A DNA stretch of 64,000 bases from Thermodesulforhabdus norvegica (GTDB lineage: Bacteria; Desulfobacterota; Syntrophobacteria; Syntrophobacterales; Thermodesulforhabdaceae): assembly GCF_900114975.1 (NCBI RefSeq), contig NZ_FOUU01000001.1:496001-560000 (forward strand), in the 5' to 3' direction. A program made the translations under genes and the position numbers. This document shows positions 33,125-43,700 of this stretch, piece by piece; the first letter of the stretch is position 1; each line of letters begins with the position of its first letter. A model generated the notes under the pieces. It was not told the origin of the DNA, did no database searches, and saw nothing but the letters and a program-made list of their open reading frames with translations.

Positions 33125-35413
33125 TCAACTTATCTCTTTTATGCGCCTTAGAAGCTCGTCCGTTGTGAAGGGCTTTTGAATTATTTGCTTTAATTTTTCG
33201 TGGGTCAGCCCGAGTTTTTCCAGATATTGGCCGTTATAACCGGTCATGTATAATACTTTAAGGTCCGGTTTTATCTTCAGGAGAGCTTCGGCCACTTCCC
33301 ACCCAGAACGGTCAGGCAAAACCACATCAACAATTAGCAAATCGAAAGATGCCGAACCTTCCTGAAAAAGGGTAAGCGCCTGTTCAAAGGAATCGGCGGT
33401 TCTCACCGCATATCCTGCACTGCTTAAGGTTGATTGCAGGATCTCCCGGATTGTGGGATCGTCCTCAACGACCAGAATATTCTTCACCTTTTGGTTATTA
33501 CCGGAGTTATCAAAGTTTTCCTGATCTGCAGCGACAAGGGGGAGATAGATCGTGAAGGTCGTTCCCTTTCCGACGGTCGAGTCCACAGTGATGTGACCAC
33601 CGCTCTGGTTAACGAAGCCGTAAACCATTGCCAGTCCAAGTCCGGATCCACCCTTTTTGGTAGTAAAATAGGGCTCAAATATGTGTTTCAAAATCTCTTT
33701 TTCTATCCCGGAACCATTATCAGAAACGGAAATCCTGGCATAAACTCCCCTTGGAACCGAAAAGTGATGTATTGTCAAGGTCTTATCAATTTTTTCAATA
33801 CCCGTGGTTACGGTAATCCTGCCACCTGAAGAAATGGCTTCCCGGGCATTTACGATTAAATTCACCACTGACTGCTCCAGATGGAAGGGATCGACACGGC
33901 AGAGGATCGGTCGGGAATCCAGTTGCAGTTCAACGGTAATGTCTTCACCCAGAGCGTCGGCTATGCTGCTCACGGCATTTCTGACATTTTCATTGATGTC
34001 AACCGTTCGGGGTAAGAAGCGCTGGCGTTTGCTGTAGCCCAGCAATCGTTCAACCAACTTCCCCGCTCGTTGTACGGCTCCGCGAATTTCCTGAAGATAC
34101 CTCTCGGCATTTTCCCTGTCGTCCAGGCATATGCCCAGAAGATCACACCCTCCGAGAATGACGGTTAATGCATTGTTTAAATCGTGGGCAATCCCCGATA
34201 CCAGTCTTCCTATTGCTTCCATTTTCTGAATTTGAAAGACATTTTCCCTTAACCTTAACTCTTCCGTAACATCCTTAGCACACTGCACGACGCCAATCAG
34301 TTTTCCCTCATCGTCATGAATTCCTGCGGCCACTATGTGAACATAGCGTTCTTCTCTGCCTGCAAAGATCATCCCCCGAGCTTCTACGGCATTCGGGAAT
34401 TGATCATGCTGCCTGATTCGACCTCTAAATTTTGCTCCTATCTCCTCAGGGCTATGCTCCAGAAGCAAAAGGGCAGGAACGGGAAGTTCTCTTCCTCCAA
34501 AAAGGGGTTTCAGGTCAAGCATTTTTCCAATAACTTCGTCTCGTCCGATACCCGTTATCAGTTCGGAAGCTCTGTTCCATATCAGCACCTTACCCGTTGT
34601 ATCTATCATGAAGGTTGCCACGGGAATACCGTCAATCACCTTTTCCAGAAGTCGGGTTCGCTCACGGATTCGGTTTTCAAGATCGATGCGTTCTGATTCA
34701 TCGAAAAGCGCACAGAGCACCCTTGGGGTGGATTCGCCGGTAATCGGAGCCAGCATTATTCGGCAGGGCATTTTTCTGCTGACCCCCATCATTGAGACAG
34801 TAAGCGATTGATTAAAGCCACCTAGGACACAATCCAGTGCAAGCTCCAATTTTTCGGCTTCCTCAGGATCGATCAGGTCCCTCAATCTCCTTCCATCAAG
34901 TTTAAAGCCAAAATCATGACAGGCCCTGGCATTACTCTGACAGATGATTCCTTCTTCGTCGATTAGAAGAAGGGCGATAGGCATGAAATTGAAGAAAGAT
35001 TGAAAGCGCATCTGGGCTTGAAAGAGTTTGTCCGTGAGCGACCTGTTTTCCCTCCTTTGATCTTCCAGATCCTTCTGAAGGCCCTTCAAAAGGCGGTTCT
35101 TGCGCCTGATGGACACAAAACAAAAGCCCAGGGCGAGAAAAAGTAACAAAATGACAAAAAGCGCAAAGGGGGTGACAAGGGGCGGCAGGCGATTCTCCCC
35201 GTTCCTAGCAGAAGTATCTGCAAAGGGGTACATAGACCTTTCTCCCGAATAGGCCTGCAAACTTCGGATCCCGGCGAAGTAGGTATCATCGGAAAAAAGG
35301 CGATGGGCATTAAGATCACGACAAAAGAGCAAGATAAAAAAAATCATCGATATTAGAACCGCAGACAGCGCTCTTCCAGACCCTTTTCTGGCCTCTAACC
35401 ATTGCCGAATCAT
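33125..35413 (-). CDS. Membrane-bound PAS hybrid histidine kinase with receiver domain
   Basis: A 762-residue sensor. An N-terminal helix (about 16-34), a short periplasmic segment and a second helix (about 80-98) are followed by a coiled coil. Then come two PAS regions ([35 protein letters not shown]) and HisKA with [17 protein letters not shown], where His is the phosphosite. The HATPase has [11 protein letters not shown] and [23 protein letters not shown], and the receiver has VVEDD and [14 protein letters not shown]. Such NtrB-type hybrid kinases phosphorylate a downstream regulator. No output regulator is next to it. The ATG at 35413 was chosen over a longer frame from 35584. Confidence 0.88.
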   Translation of the reverse strand: MIRQWLEARKGSGRALSAVLISMIFFILLFCRDLNAHRLFSDDTYFAGIRSLQAYSGERSMYPFADTSARNGENRLPPLVTPFALFVILLLFLALGFCFVSIRRKNRLLKGLQKDLEDQRRENRSLTDKLFQAQMRFQSFFNFMPIALLLIDEEGIICQSNARACHDFGFKLDGRRLRDLIDPEEAEKLELALDCVLGGFNQSLTVSMMGVSRKMPCRIMLAPITGESTPRVLCALFDESERIDLENRIRERTRLLEKVIDGIPVATFMIDTTGKVLIWNRASELITGIGRDEVIGKMLDLKPLFGGRELPVPALLLLEHSPEEIGAKFRGRIRQHDQFPNAVEARGMIFAGREERYVHIVAAGIHDDEGKLIGVVQCAKDVTEELRLRENVFQIQKMEAIGRLVSGIAHDLNNALTVILGGCDLLGICLDDRENAERYLQEIRGAVQRAGKLVERLLGYSKRQRFLPRTVDINENVRNAVSSIADALGEDITVELQLDSRPILCRVDPFHLEQSVVNLIVNAREAISSGGRITVTTGIEKIDKTLTIHHFSVPRGVYARISVSDNGSGIEKEILKHIFEPYFTTKKGGSGLGLAMVYGFVNQSGGHITVDSTVGKGTTFTIYLPLVAADQENFDNSGNNQKVKNILVVEDDPTIREILQSTLSSAGYAVRTADSFEQALTLFQEGSASFDLLIVDVVLPDRSGWEVAEALLKIKPDLKVLYMTGYNGQYLEKLGLTHEKLKQIIQKPFTTDELLRRIKEIS

Positions 35414-35561
35414 GTTGCACAGTGAGGGTGATTGTGCACGGGAACAGGAATTTTTCACTTTACCATCCTCCGTTTGAATGCAGAACCAAGAGTTACAAAA
35501 GTACTCCGAGCCCCTTGCAAAATTCTTTTTCCCGGAGATCTTCGGCAAGCAAAACTCAAGC

Positions 35562-35604
35562 CAAAAAAAACCCGACATGGCCACCGGACCATGTCGGGTT
35601 TTTT
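35562..35604 (-). terminator. Intrinsic terminator of tRNA-Glu
   Basis: CCCGACATGG and CCATGTCGGG form a perfect 10-bp stem with an 8-base loop. In the tRNA direction it is followed by TTTTTTTT. T residues also follow on the plus strand, so it could work both ways. Confidence 0.85.
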
Positions 35605-35612
35605 CCCTTTTC

Positions 35613-35690
35613 TGGCGTCCCCAAGGGGATTTGAACCCCTGTTGCCGGCGTGAAAGGCCGGTGTCCTGGACCTGGCTAGACGATGGGGAC
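35613..35690 (-). tRNA. tRNA-Glu (anticodon TTC), CCA encoded
   Basis: A 78-base cloverleaf on the minus strand. GTCCCCA pairs with TGGGGAC, the anticodon stem CCGGC/GCCGG encloses CTTTCAC with anticodon TTC, the T arm has GGTTCAAATCC, and CCA is encoded. It reads glutamate GAA/GAG codons. Confidence 0.97.
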
Positions 35691-35708
35691 GCTCAACAGC
35701 AAAAGCCT

Positions 35709-35735
35709 TCTATACCAAAGAGCCCGTCACGTCAA
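35709..35735 (-). promoter_or_regulatory. Putative promoter of tRNA-Glu
   Basis: On the minus strand TTGACG and TATAGA are separated by 15 bases. The -10 ends 18 bases before the tRNA. The spacing is shorter than ideal. Confidence 0.4.
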
Positions 35736-35780
35736 GTTATTTCGTCACTTTCAAAAAATTTCTCGCGGTAAGAGCCAGGG

Positions 35781-36041
35781 TCAGTCCTCATCAAGCCCCA
35801 GGGCTTCACGAAGTTCCTTTTCTTTAAAGCCTACGATTATCCTGTCCCCTATAACAACGGTTGGAAATGTGAGCTCCGGGTTAAGGCGGCGAACTTCTTC
35901 AACAATCCGATCCCGCTCCTCCCCTGTAAGAGTATCAACATCAACACAGTCGTATTCTACTCCACATTTCTTCAAAAACTCCTTCGTGTTCCTGCAGTGA
36001 ATGCAGGTGCTAAGAGCATAAACCTTTACCTGATCGCTCAA
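35781..36041 (-). CDS. Glutaredoxin-family protein
   Basis: An 86-residue thioredoxin-fold protein with the redox motif STCIHC (CxxC, residues 13-16) and the cis-Pro strand FPTVVIGDRIIVGF. It is typical of small glutaredoxins (NrdH-like or UXX-star type) in anaerobes, which reduce disulfides or hold metal. It lies 32 bases downstream of the copper ATPase gene, same strand, so it may assist copper handling or thiol repair. Confidence 0.88.
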   Translation of the reverse strand: MSDQVKVYALSTCIHCRNTKEFLKKCGVEYDCVDVDTLTGEERDRIVEEVRRLNPELTFPTVVIGDRIIVGFKEKELREALGLDED

Positions 36042-36073
36042 AGCCTTACCTCCTTCTGTTTGATTTAACCGTT

Positions 36074-38581
36074 CTAAATAACCTCCGCTCTGACCTTTCT
36101 CAATCTCAACGCATTCGAGATAACGGAAAGTGAGCTCAAACTCATAGCTGCGGCGGCTATGACGGGCGAAAGTAAAACCCCAAAAAAGGGATAAAGGAGC
36201 CCTGCTGCGATTGGAACTCCTAAAGTATTGTAAATAAAGGCAAAAAACAAATTTTGCCTTATGTTTCTGACGGTAGCCCGGCTGAGTATTATTGCTCTCA
36301 CAATACCCCTCAGGTCTCCTTTGATCAGGGTAACATCTGCACTTTCGATGGCCACATCCGTACCGTTACCCATGGCTATTCCCACATCTGATGCTGCCAG
36401 GGCCGGGGCATCATTTATACCGTCGCCTGCCATAGCAACGAAGCGTCCTTCTCGTTTAAAATTTTGAACAATCTGATACTTCTCTTCAGGCAAAACTTCG
36501 GCAATAACCCTGTTAATCCCCAGCCTGGACGCAACCGCTTCTGCGCTTTGCCTCCCATCTCCGGTCACCATTACGATTTCTATTGCCTCTTTTCGGAGAA
36601 ATTCGATAGCCCTGCCGGTCGTCGGTTTAATGGGGTCTTCTATACCGAGAATTCCTGCGGCCATTCCATCCACGGCAACCCATATAACGGTTTTGCCTTC
36701 CGCCTGCCACCTTAATGCTTCCTTTTTCATATCTCCGGTGTCGATACTCTGGTCTCTAAGAAATCGTTCACTCCCGACAAGACAGGTCTTACCGTTCAAC
36801 AGGGCCGATACCCCTTTCCCGGGGAAATTTTCAAACTTTTCCGCTTCCTCGACGGCAAGACCCCGCCTGGTAGCCTCGGATGTTATGGCGCTTGCCAGAG
36901 GATGTTCACTTCCTTTTTCTACCGCGGCGGCCATCGCTAGGACATCTTCCTCAGCAAAACCGCCTGCAGTCAGGACGCAGGTTACCTGAGGTTTCCCCTC
37001 CGTCAGGGTCCCCGTTTTATCGACCACCAGGGTGTCAATTCTGTGCATATTTTCCAGGGCTTCGGCGTTACGGAACAAAATGCCCAAGGAGGCTCCCTTG
37101 CCCATGGCCACGGTTATGGACATGGGAGTAGCAAGGCCCAGAGCGCAGGGACAGGCGATAATCAAAACAGAGACGGCAGCAACCAGAGCATAGGATAACC
37201 TGGGTTCAGGCCCCCAGACAGACCAGATAAAGAAAGCCAGCAGTGCCGTACCGATAACAGATGGAACAAAGTAAGCAGCCACACGATCGGCTATGCGCTG
37301 CATAGGGGCACGGCTTCGCTGGGCTTCTGACACAAGCCGGACAATCCGGGACAAAAGCATTTCCGAACCCACACGCTCGGCCCTGATTATCATCGTACCG
37401 TTTCCGTTTAAAGTCCCTCCTATAACCATGTCCCCCGGTTTTTTCTGAACCGGAAGAGGTTCCCCCGAAATCATAGATTCGTCCACATTGGATGAACCCT
37501 CGATTACAAGGCCGTCCACGGGGATCTTTTCTCCGGGCCTCACCCTCAGAAGATCTCCTTTCTGAACACTATCGAGAGGAATATCCGCTTCCGAGCCGTC
37601 CTCGCTTATCTTCCTTGCCGTCTTTGGAGCAAGGCCGAGAAGCGCCTTTATGGCCTGACCGGTTTTCTCCCTGGCTTTGATTTCCAAAAGCTGGCCTACG
37701 ATCACGAGCAAAATTATCATGGCGGAAGCTTCAAAATAGACGGGTACGGTGCCGTCGGGTGTTCTCATGGATTCCGGGAAAGCTCTGGAGAATAATACTG
37801 CGACGAGGCTGTACAGGTAGGCCGCAAGAACTCCCAGACCTATTAAGGTAAACATGTTGGGAGAGAGATAGCGGAGTGATTGGACAGCTCGAACGTAAAA
37901 GGGCCATCCCGCCCATACCACAACGGGTGTTGCCAGAAGTAACTGCAGATATTGATGATTTTTCAGGACCCAGGTGGGCAGGCCGGATCCAATATCCAGA
38001 ATCATATGTAACATTGCAACGATCATAAGAGGCACGACAAAGATGAGCGCTCCCCAGAAACGCCTTTTCATCTCCAGGAACTCAGGATTAGGGCCTTCTT
38101 CTACGGCGACATCCCTGGCTTCAAGGGCCATTCCGCATTTCGGACAGGTTCCCGGGAAATCCTGAACGACTTCGGGATGCATCGGGCAGGTATACACTTT
38201 CCTGGATACCAGCGATGAAAGATCCGGCTCAAGGGCCATCCCGCATTTCGGACAATTCCCCGGTCTATCCTGAGAAACCTCGGGACACATGGGACATATG
38301 TACCTGGCTCCTTTGACATGAGCCGCCCTTTCCGCCCCCCCAACCTTACCGCTCAGGTAAAAATCCGGATTCTCTTTGAACTTGTTCAAGCAATGAGCCG
38401 AACAAAAATAGAAGATCTGTCCCCGGTAGCTGTAGGAAAGATACTCAGAGGGGTCATCCGTGGACATGCCACATACGGGATCGACGTATCGTTTTTTTTC
38501 CGTGCGACCAATCTCTTGAGCGGCCTTCAGCATGATATTCCGGCAATGAGGACAGGATCCGTGAGAATTATCCATTCCCAT
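36074..38581 (-). CDS. copA: Copper-translocating P1B-type ATPase with YHS and two metal-binding segments
   Basis: An 835-residue P1B ATPase that exports Cu+ from the cytoplasm. It starts with a YHS domain ([21 protein letters not shown], residues 35-80), followed by two heavy-metal-binding segments of the [25 protein letters not shown] kind (about residues 93-118 and 129-154), instead of the usual CxxC ferredoxin-like domains. The pump core has [20 protein letters not shown] (CPC ion motif), DKTGTLTEG (phosphorylated Asp), GSEHPLA and [16 protein letters not shown]. The unusual N-terminus with three Cys/Met-rich units suggests regulation by metal loading. The glutaredoxin gene follows. Confidence 0.93.
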   Translation of the reverse strand: MGMDNSHGSCPHCRNIMLKAAQEIGRTEKKRYVDPVCGMSTDDPSEYLSYSYRGQIFYFCSAHCLNKFKENPDFYLSGKVGGAERAAHVKGARYICPMCPEVSQDRPGNCPKCGMALEPDLSSLVSRKVYTCPMHPEVVQDFPGTCPKCGMALEARDVAVEEGPNPEFLEMKRRFWGALIFVVPLMIVAMLHMILDIGSGLPTWVLKNHQYLQLLLATPVVVWAGWPFYVRAVQSLRYLSPNMFTLIGLGVLAAYLYSLVAVLFSRAFPESMRTPDGTVPVYFEASAMIILLVIVGQLLEIKAREKTGQAIKALLGLAPKTARKISEDGSEADIPLDSVQKGDLLRVRPGEKIPVDGLVIEGSSNVDESMISGEPLPVQKKPGDMVIGGTLNGNGTMIIRAERVGSEMLLSRIVRLVSEAQRSRAPMQRIADRVAAYFVPSVIGTALLAFFIWSVWGPEPRLSYALVAAVSVLIIACPCALGLATPMSITVAMGKGASLGILFRNAEALENMHRIDTLVVDKTGTLTEGKPQVTCVLTAGGFAEEDVLAMAAAVEKGSEHPLASAITSEATRRGLAVEEAEKFENFPGKGVSALLNGKTCLVGSERFLRDQSIDTGDMKKEALRWQAEGKTVIWVAVDGMAAGILGIEDPIKPTTGRAIEFLRKEAIEIVMVTGDGRQSAEAVASRLGINRVIAEVLPEEKYQIVQNFKREGRFVAMAGDGINDAPALAASDVGIAMGNGTDVAIESADVTLIKGDLRGIVRAIILSRATVRNIRQNLFFAFIYNTLGVPIAAGLLYPFFGVLLSPVIAAAAMSLSSLSVISNALRLRKVRAEVI

Positions 38582-38849
38582 CAGGGCACTCCTCCTTTGA
38601 GCTTAAGAATGAAACCCACTAATGGTTAACCCGGTATGTCAAAGCAGGCAACCGTCAATTGAAAATTTTTACCGAAAAACAGGCCAACTGGCGGTACCGC
38701 TCCTGGTCCTGCGATACTTTCCGCAGCAAAAGTGGAAACAACACACACACGGAAGTATGACAATTGATGGAACTTTTAGATTTCAGATTGGGGGAAAATG
38801 CTGACCCAGAAATAACCGCACATACCGGCAAAATAGATAAATTCCCGAA

Positions 38850-40085
38850 TCAGCATTTTTGAACAAAGTACGAAAACAATTCCGATCCCGATTGAAAATG
38901 CAGATCTGCCTTTTGAGCATCTTTTTCGCAAAATTTCCTATTAAATCCACAATTACCGGCGTTCGTTGGGGCGATTTTATTCGCGTCGCGAACGATCATA
39001 AAAGGGACGGGTTCAGGCACATGGGTTCTTACCGAAAGAGGGGTGTAGTGATCCGTAACAACAAGCAAATCAACGGAGTCGAAAGCCACGATTCCTTTCA
39101 GAATGGGGCCCACGACCCTGCGGTCGAAGTCCTCAATGGCGGTAAGCTTTTTTTTAAGATCCCCTTCGTGACTGGTTTCATCAGGCGCTTCTATATGTAC
39201 GTAAATACAGTCAAGACGACTCAGCCCTTCGAGAGCAACCCGGACTTTTTCTTCATAGTTCGTGTCGAGATATCCTGTGGCTCCGTTGATAACGGGGGTT
39301 TCAAAACCGGCATAAACACCTATGCCCTTTATAAGATCGACGGCGCTTATAACCATCCCCGACAGGCCGCACCTGTCTTTAAGAGACTGCATTGCCGGAG
39401 CCGGGCCCTGTCCCCAGGGCCAGAGGTCCGTAACGGGTTTCTGCCCCCGGGACAAACGCTCAATGTTAACGGGGTGATCCCGCAAAACCGACCTTGCCCG
39501 ATCTCTAAAGGTTTTCAAAACGGGGGTGGTGTTATACACCTCCTCGTAGGTATCAACGGGCTGGCCCAGGATGTCGTGAGGGGGAGTGGTGTTAAGAGCC
39601 GAGGGCCCACCCTTCCAGACAAGCAGATGGCGATAGCTCACCCCGGGATAAAGCTCCAGCGGAAGCCCCTCGAGACATCCCCTCAGATCTCTGACTATGT
39701 TCCGCGCTTCTTCGGTTGTTATATGGCCTGCAGAATAATCGGCCATAATTCTAATCCCGTCTTTGTTTTCAACCGTCACGAAATTGCACCTAAAGGCAAT
39801 ATCGCCTGTTTCGAGGCGCACGCCCATACTTGCCGCTTCAAGAGGGCCTCGACCCGTGTGGCATACTTCGGGATTGTAGCCGAGGAGGCTCATGTTTGCC
39901 ACATCGCTTCCCGCTTCCATACCCTCGGGAATGGTTTTCACCGTTCCCATTTCTGCGTATCCGGCAAGCATATCCATAAAAGGGGTATGGGCTGCTTCGA
40001 GAGGAGTCCTGCCATTGAGTTCTTCAACGGGGTAATCACCCATACCATCGCCCACAAGAATAACGTATTTCTTGCTGGGTCCCAT
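38850..40085 (-). CDS. ApgM-like phosphoglycerate mutase, possibly a homoserine kinase analogue
   Basis: A 411-residue alkaline-phosphatase-superfamily enzyme of the cofactor-independent phosphoglycerate mutase (ApgM) type. LVGDGMGDYPVEELNGRTPLEAA holds the metal-binding Asp, and NMSLLGYNPEVCHTGRGPLEA and the IEAPDETSHEGDLKKK and VVTDHYTP segments hold the remaining metal ligands. It is the third gene of an aminotransferase-hom-apgM operon, 4 bases after hom. In that setting ApgM homologues have been suggested as functional analogues of homoserine kinase (from comparative genomics, recalled and not checked), so it may phosphorylate homoserine for threonine synthesis. Confidence 0.85.
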   Translation of the reverse strand: MGPSKKYVILVGDGMGDYPVEELNGRTPLEAAHTPFMDMLAGYAEMGTVKTIPEGMEAGSDVANMSLLGYNPEVCHTGRGPLEAASMGVRLETGDIAFRCNFVTVENKDGIRIMADYSAGHITTEEARNIVRDLRGCLEGLPLELYPGVSYRHLLVWKGGPSALNTTPPHDILGQPVDTYEEVYNTTPVLKTFRDRARSVLRDHPVNIERLSRGQKPVTDLWPWGQGPAPAMQSLKDRCGLSGMVISAVDLIKGIGVYAGFETPVINGATGYLDTNYEEKVRVALEGLSRLDCIYVHIEAPDETSHEGDLKKKLTAIEDFDRRVVGPILKGIVAFDSVDLLVVTDHYTPLSVRTHVPEPVPFMIVRDANKIAPTNAGNCGFNRKFCEKDAQKADLHFQSGSELFSYFVQKC

Positions 40086-40089
40086 CCTG

Positions 40090-41409
40090 TCAGACCTCGC
40101 TGTAGTTTACGGGCAGATTTTCAATGCGGATAAGCTGGGTTTTTGCCCTTACCACATCGAGACGGTCTATCTCTTCAATGGCCCGCCGCACCGAACTTTC
40201 GACAGCTTCGTGGGTTACCATCACTATGGGGACTGCCCCACCTATATGGCGTCCCTTCTGGATCACGGCCGAGATGCTTATGTTATTCCTCCCCAGGATG
40301 CCCGAAATTTTCGACAGAACACCGGGCTGATCCACGGCACTGAACCTGAAATAGTAACAGGTAACCACCTCATCCATGGGCTTAACGGGTATAGGATTCA
40401 ACTCGTAACTGCCAAGAGCGGGAAGACGGCAATGTATCCCCTGAGCAATATCCCGTGCCAGATCCATAAGGTCTGCAACGACGGCGCTCCCCGTTGGCAT
40501 CATCCCGGCACCAAGGCCGTAGAGCATCACGTGTCCAACGGCATCACCGTGTACGTGAACGGCATTGTAAGCACCCCGGACGCCGGCCAGCACATGACCG
40601 GAAGGGATGAAAGTGGGATGAACACGGAGTTCTACTCCACCCTCACCCAGCCTTGCGATGGCAAGTAACTTTAAGACGTAGCCGAATTCCTCACCGAACT
40701 GAATGTCAAGAGGATCTATACCCGATATGCCCTCAACGTAAATGGAATCGAAAACTATGGACATATTAAAAGCGATGGCTGCCGTTATGGCCAGTTTATG
40801 AGCCGTATCGATACCCTCTATATCCAGGCGGGGATCGGCCTCGGCATAACCTCTGGACTGAGCTTCTTTGAGGGCCTCCTGAAAGGTCAGTCCCGATTCA
40901 CGCATGCGGGTGAGAATAAAATTTGCCGTACCGTTCAGAATCCCGAACACCGTATCGATATTGTTTGCCGCAAGCCCTTCTCTCAACGATTTTATAAAAG
41001 GAATACCACCCGCTACGGAGGCCTCATAAGCTATAATTCTCTGGTGTTTCCTGGCAAAATCAAACAGTTCGTTTCCATGGTGAGCGAGAAGAGCCTTATT
41101 TGCGGTAACGACATGTTTACCCCGTTCAAGAGCCTTCATGATAAAGCTCCGAGCGGGCTCAATGCCCCCTATCAACTCCACAACTATGTCTATGTCGGGA
41201 TCTTCTATAACAGCCTTTGCATCCCGGGTAAGGATTTCCCGGGGCAGGCTTACGGGCCTGGGTCGCTCAAGGTCAATGTCGGCAACCTTCTTGAGAACCA
41301 GCTCACGCCCCAGCCTTTTCTTTATCTCCTCTCGATGACTCTGCAATATCTCAATAACACCGCACCCTACGGTTCCCCATCCAAGAATTCCCACATTCAA
41401 TTGTTCCAT
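40090..41409 (-). CDS. hom: Homoserine dehydrogenase with ACT domain
   Basis: A 439-residue NAD(P)-dependent homoserine dehydrogenase for threonine and methionine synthesis. GWGTVGCGVIEIL is the nucleotide-binding turn. VTANKALLA, YEASVAGGIPFI (catalytic Lys and Asp environment), GILNGTANFILTRM and GYAEADPRLDIEGIDTAHKL are all conserved. The last 75 or so residues form an ACT domain (YYFRFSAVDQPGVLSKISGILG), likely for feedback by threonine. The ATG lies 15 bases after the upstream aminotransferase stop. Confidence 0.95.
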   Translation of the reverse strand: MEQLNVGILGWGTVGCGVIEILQSHREEIKKRLGRELVLKKVADIDLERPRPVSLPREILTRDAKAVIEDPDIDIVVELIGGIEPARSFIMKALERGKHVVTANKALLAHHGNELFDFARKHQRIIAYEASVAGGIPFIKSLREGLAANNIDTVFGILNGTANFILTRMRESGLTFQEALKEAQSRGYAEADPRLDIEGIDTAHKLAITAAIAFNMSIVFDSIYVEGISGIDPLDIQFGEEFGYVLKLLAIARLGEGGVELRVHPTFIPSGHVLAGVRGAYNAVHVHGDAVGHVMLYGLGAGMMPTGSAVVADLMDLARDIAQGIHCRLPALGSYELNPIPVKPMDEVVTCYYFRFSAVDQPGVLSKISGILGRNNISISAVIQKGRHIGGAVPIVMVTHEAVESSVRRAIEEIDRLDVVRAKTQLIRIENLPVNYSEV

Positions 41410-41424
41410 ATCGACGCCTCACCA

Positions 41425-42624
41425 TCACGAACCACTGTTAAAAAGTTTTCTCATATTTCGAACCGCCTGCCTTATCCGATGTTCGTTTTCAACCAGAGCA
41501 AACCTTACGTACTCGTCGCCGTATTCACCAAATCCCAGTCCCGGGGATACGGCAACTTCGGCTTTTTCTATCAGAAACTTGGAAAATTCTACAGACCCCA
41601 TTTTCCTGTATTCCTCGGGAATCCTGGCCCAGACAAACATGGTTCCTTTAGGCGGGTCCACGGTCCAGCCGATTCTATTCAAGCCCTGTATCAGCACATC
41701 CCGGCGGGAGCGATAGGTGTCCACAATGGCCTGCACACAGGATTGATCTCCGTTCAGGGCAATAATTGAAGCAATCTGTATGGGCTGGAAAATACCGTAA
41801 TCCAGATAGCTCTTTATTCTGGTAAGGGCGTGAACTATGTGTCTGTTCCCGACACAAAATCCCACCCGCCATCCCGCCATGCTGTAGCTTTTGGACATGG
41901 AAAAGAACTCGACACCTACATCCTTTGCACCTTCCACTTCCAGAAAGCTTGGAGCTCTATAGCCGTCGAAGGTTATGTCTGCATAGGCAAAGTCGTGGAT
42001 TACTATGATCTTGTGCTCACGGGCATACTGGACAACCTGCTCAAAAAAGGCCTTATCCACTACCACGGTTGTGGGGTTATGGGGAAATGAGATTATGAGC
42101 ATCTTGGGACGAGGCCAGGTTTGCCTTACAGCGTTGTCCAGATCTTCAAGAAAATCTCTTTCGGGGCCAATGGGGATGGACCGAACATCACCGCCTGCTA
42201 TGACAACCGAGTAAGGATGGATCGGGTATGTGGGATTTGGCACCAGGACCACATCGCCGGGAGACACAAGAGAAAGCACCAAATGACTCAGCCCTTCCTT
42301 GGCTCCAATTGTCACAACGGCTTCCGTCTCCGGATCGATTTCAACGCCATACCTTCTCTTATACCAGTCGGCAATGGCATGACGGAGTTTGGTTATGCCT
42401 CTAGACGCAGAATAACGATGATTATGGGGCTTAAGGGAGGCTTCAACAAGTTTGTCCACGATATGCTTTGGAGTGGGCATGTCGGGGTTACCCATTCCCA
42501 GGTCTATGATGTCCCGCCCCTCTCGCCGAAGTTTCATTTTCAAGTCGTTAACCTGAGCAAAAACATAGGGCGGGAGACGCCTCATACGCCCTTGCTTTAC
42601 AACTTCTTCTACATTCCAATCCAT
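41425..42624 (-). CDS. Class I/II aminotransferase, AlaC-like
   Basis: A 399-residue PLP-dependent fold-type I aminotransferase, first gene of the operon. [12 protein letters not shown] and [16 protein letters not shown], and the PLP Lys in [17 protein letters not shown], are present. The sequence resembles AlaC-type alanine transaminases and is often annotated alanine- or LL-diaminopimelate-type. Its place next to hom suggests a role in aspartate-family amino acids, possibly transamination in threonine or lysine synthesis. GGAGGAAG precedes the ATG. Confidence 0.85.
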   Translation of the reverse strand: MDWNVEEVVKQGRMRRLPPYVFAQVNDLKMKLRREGRDIIDLGMGNPDMPTPKHIVDKLVEASLKPHNHRYSASRGITKLRHAIADWYKRRYGVEIDPETEAVVTIGAKEGLSHLVLSLVSPGDVVLVPNPTYPIHPYSVVIAGGDVRSIPIGPERDFLEDLDNAVRQTWPRPKMLIISFPHNPTTVVVDKAFFEQVVQYAREHKIIVIHDFAYADITFDGYRAPSFLEVEGAKDVGVEFFSMSKSYSMAGWRVGFCVGNRHIVHALTRIKSYLDYGIFQPIQIASIIALNGDQSCVQAIVDTYRSRRDVLIQGLNRIGWTVDPPKGTMFVWARIPEEYRKMGSVEFSKFLIEKAEVAVSPGLGFGEYGDEYVRFALVENEHRIRQAVRNMRKLFNSGS

Positions 42625-42869
42625 TTCTTCCTCCGAAAATGCCGCCCTGGCCCTAAGTTTGTGTGAATCTTTTGCCGGATTTGAGATGGAATAAAAAAAT
42701 AACCCGGCAAAATCATCCAGTCAAACATTCGAAGCAGCCTGACAAAAAACCGGGTCGAAAAATTCTAACAATCCCTTCCGCGCATAATTAAAATGCTTTT
42801 CATTAACTCAATAACAGTTAGAATTTTAATGAGTTTTGGGCTTAACAAAATATGCAGGGAGCCCGTAAC

Positions 42870-43700
42870 ATGAAGGAAGGTGTCGGACTTTCAACGAAGA
42901 GACACATCGTACCGCTTCAGGTTTACAAATTCACCCCAAAAACCAACTGTAAAGAATGCAGCTACCCCTCATGCCTGGCCTTTGCCACTCACGTTGTAAA
43001 AGGTGAAGCCAGAATTAACGATTGCCCCTACATATCGCCTGAAATCAAAAAAGAACTGGATGAGAGAATCCGGAACCAGCTTTCCGAAGGAGTGGGGACA
43101 AAGCTCGAAGCTTTTGAATTTGTGAGAAGAGAGTTTGCTTCAAAAGACATGGAGGAACTCGCAGGGCGGCACGGCCTTGAAATTACCGAATTTCAGGCTC
43201 AGCGGGGGATTGTCGTTCCCTATCTCGGTACATCGGTGGTGGTCACATCGAAGGATATTTATAATCCAGAAGGTCAAAGGATCTCCGAAAAAGAAAAAAT
43301 CTTCATTTACAACTACCTTCTGCAGGGTGAGGGAGAGCCTTCGGGCAAATGGGTAGGCATGGAATACTTTCCGGGAAGCATTTCCAAAGTCAAAACTCTT
43401 GAAAACCACTGTGAAAAGCCCCTTGGAGAAGCCTTTAGAGGCAGGGTAGAAGCCCTAAAGGCAAAAGCCTCTGAAAAGGGCAACATTCTTCCCGAATACG
43501 AGGGCGCAGATGTGGCAATCCTTTTCAATGTGTTCCCGAAACTCTCAATTCTGCTTCTCTTCTGGGATGCAGATCCCGATGATCCCTTTCCTGCAAGGGC
43601 CAAGTTTCTTTATGACGAGAAAGCATTACAAATCATAGACTTAGAGAGCCTGACCTTCATAAGTGAACATATTGCCGAGTCTCTATTGGCAAAAGACTAG
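42870..43700 (+). CDS. DUF3786 protein with N-terminal 4Fe-4S domain
   Basis: A 276-residue protein. Near residues 22-45 is a PF04060-like cluster motif, TNCKECSYPSCLAFATHV followed by NDCPYIS, which resembles the Fe-S segment of the corrinoid proteins of CO dehydrogenase/acetyl-CoA synthase. The rest is DUF3786 (GTSVVVTSKDIYNPEG, EYEGADVAILFNVFPKLSILLLFW, FLYDE). The ATG at 42870 has CAGGGAG 8 bases upstream. Function is unknown. Its stop overlaps the convergent thioesterase stop (CTAG). Confidence 0.85.
   Translation: MKEGVGLSTKRHIVPLQVYKFTPKTNCKECSYPSCLAFATHVVKGEARINDCPYISPEIKKELDERIRNQLSEGVGTKLEAFEFVRREFASKDMEELAGRHGLEITEFQAQRGIVVPYLGTSVVVTSKDIYNPEGQRISEKEKIFIYNYLLQGEGEPSGKWVGMEYFPGSISKVKTLENHCEKPLGEAFRGRVEALKAKASEKGNILPEYEGADVAILFNVFPKLSILLLFWDADPDDPFPARAKFLYDEKALQIIDLESLTFISEHIAESLLAKD

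Noticed and set aside
33003-33128. 42-residue N-terminal extension of MoaC
   Set aside because: MoaC similarity begins at the ATG at 33002, which has GGGAG upstream.
38582-38849. Intergenic stretch between copA and the ApgM-like gene
   Set aside because: I find no convincing gene, riboswitch or terminator. A 10-bp repeat (AAAATGCTGA at 38795 and TCAGCATTTT at 38850) has a loop of 45 bases and may be chance.
38859-40133. A 424-codon frame on the plus strand opposite the ApgM-like gene
   Set aside because: It is the antisense of a gene with clear family motifs and shows no domain or ribosome-binding site. Long antisense frames are common opposite well-conserved genes of this composition.
40798-41769. 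A 323-codon plus-strand frame across hom and the aminotransferase gene
   Set aside because: Same reason: it spans two well-supported opposite-strand genes and has no recognisable protein.
42670-42712. A 9-bp inverted repeat (TTTTGCCGG and CCGGCAAAA) upstream of the aminotransferase gene
   Set aside because: The loop is 25 bases and A/T-rich, with no T tract typical of a terminator in either direction, so it was not called a feature.
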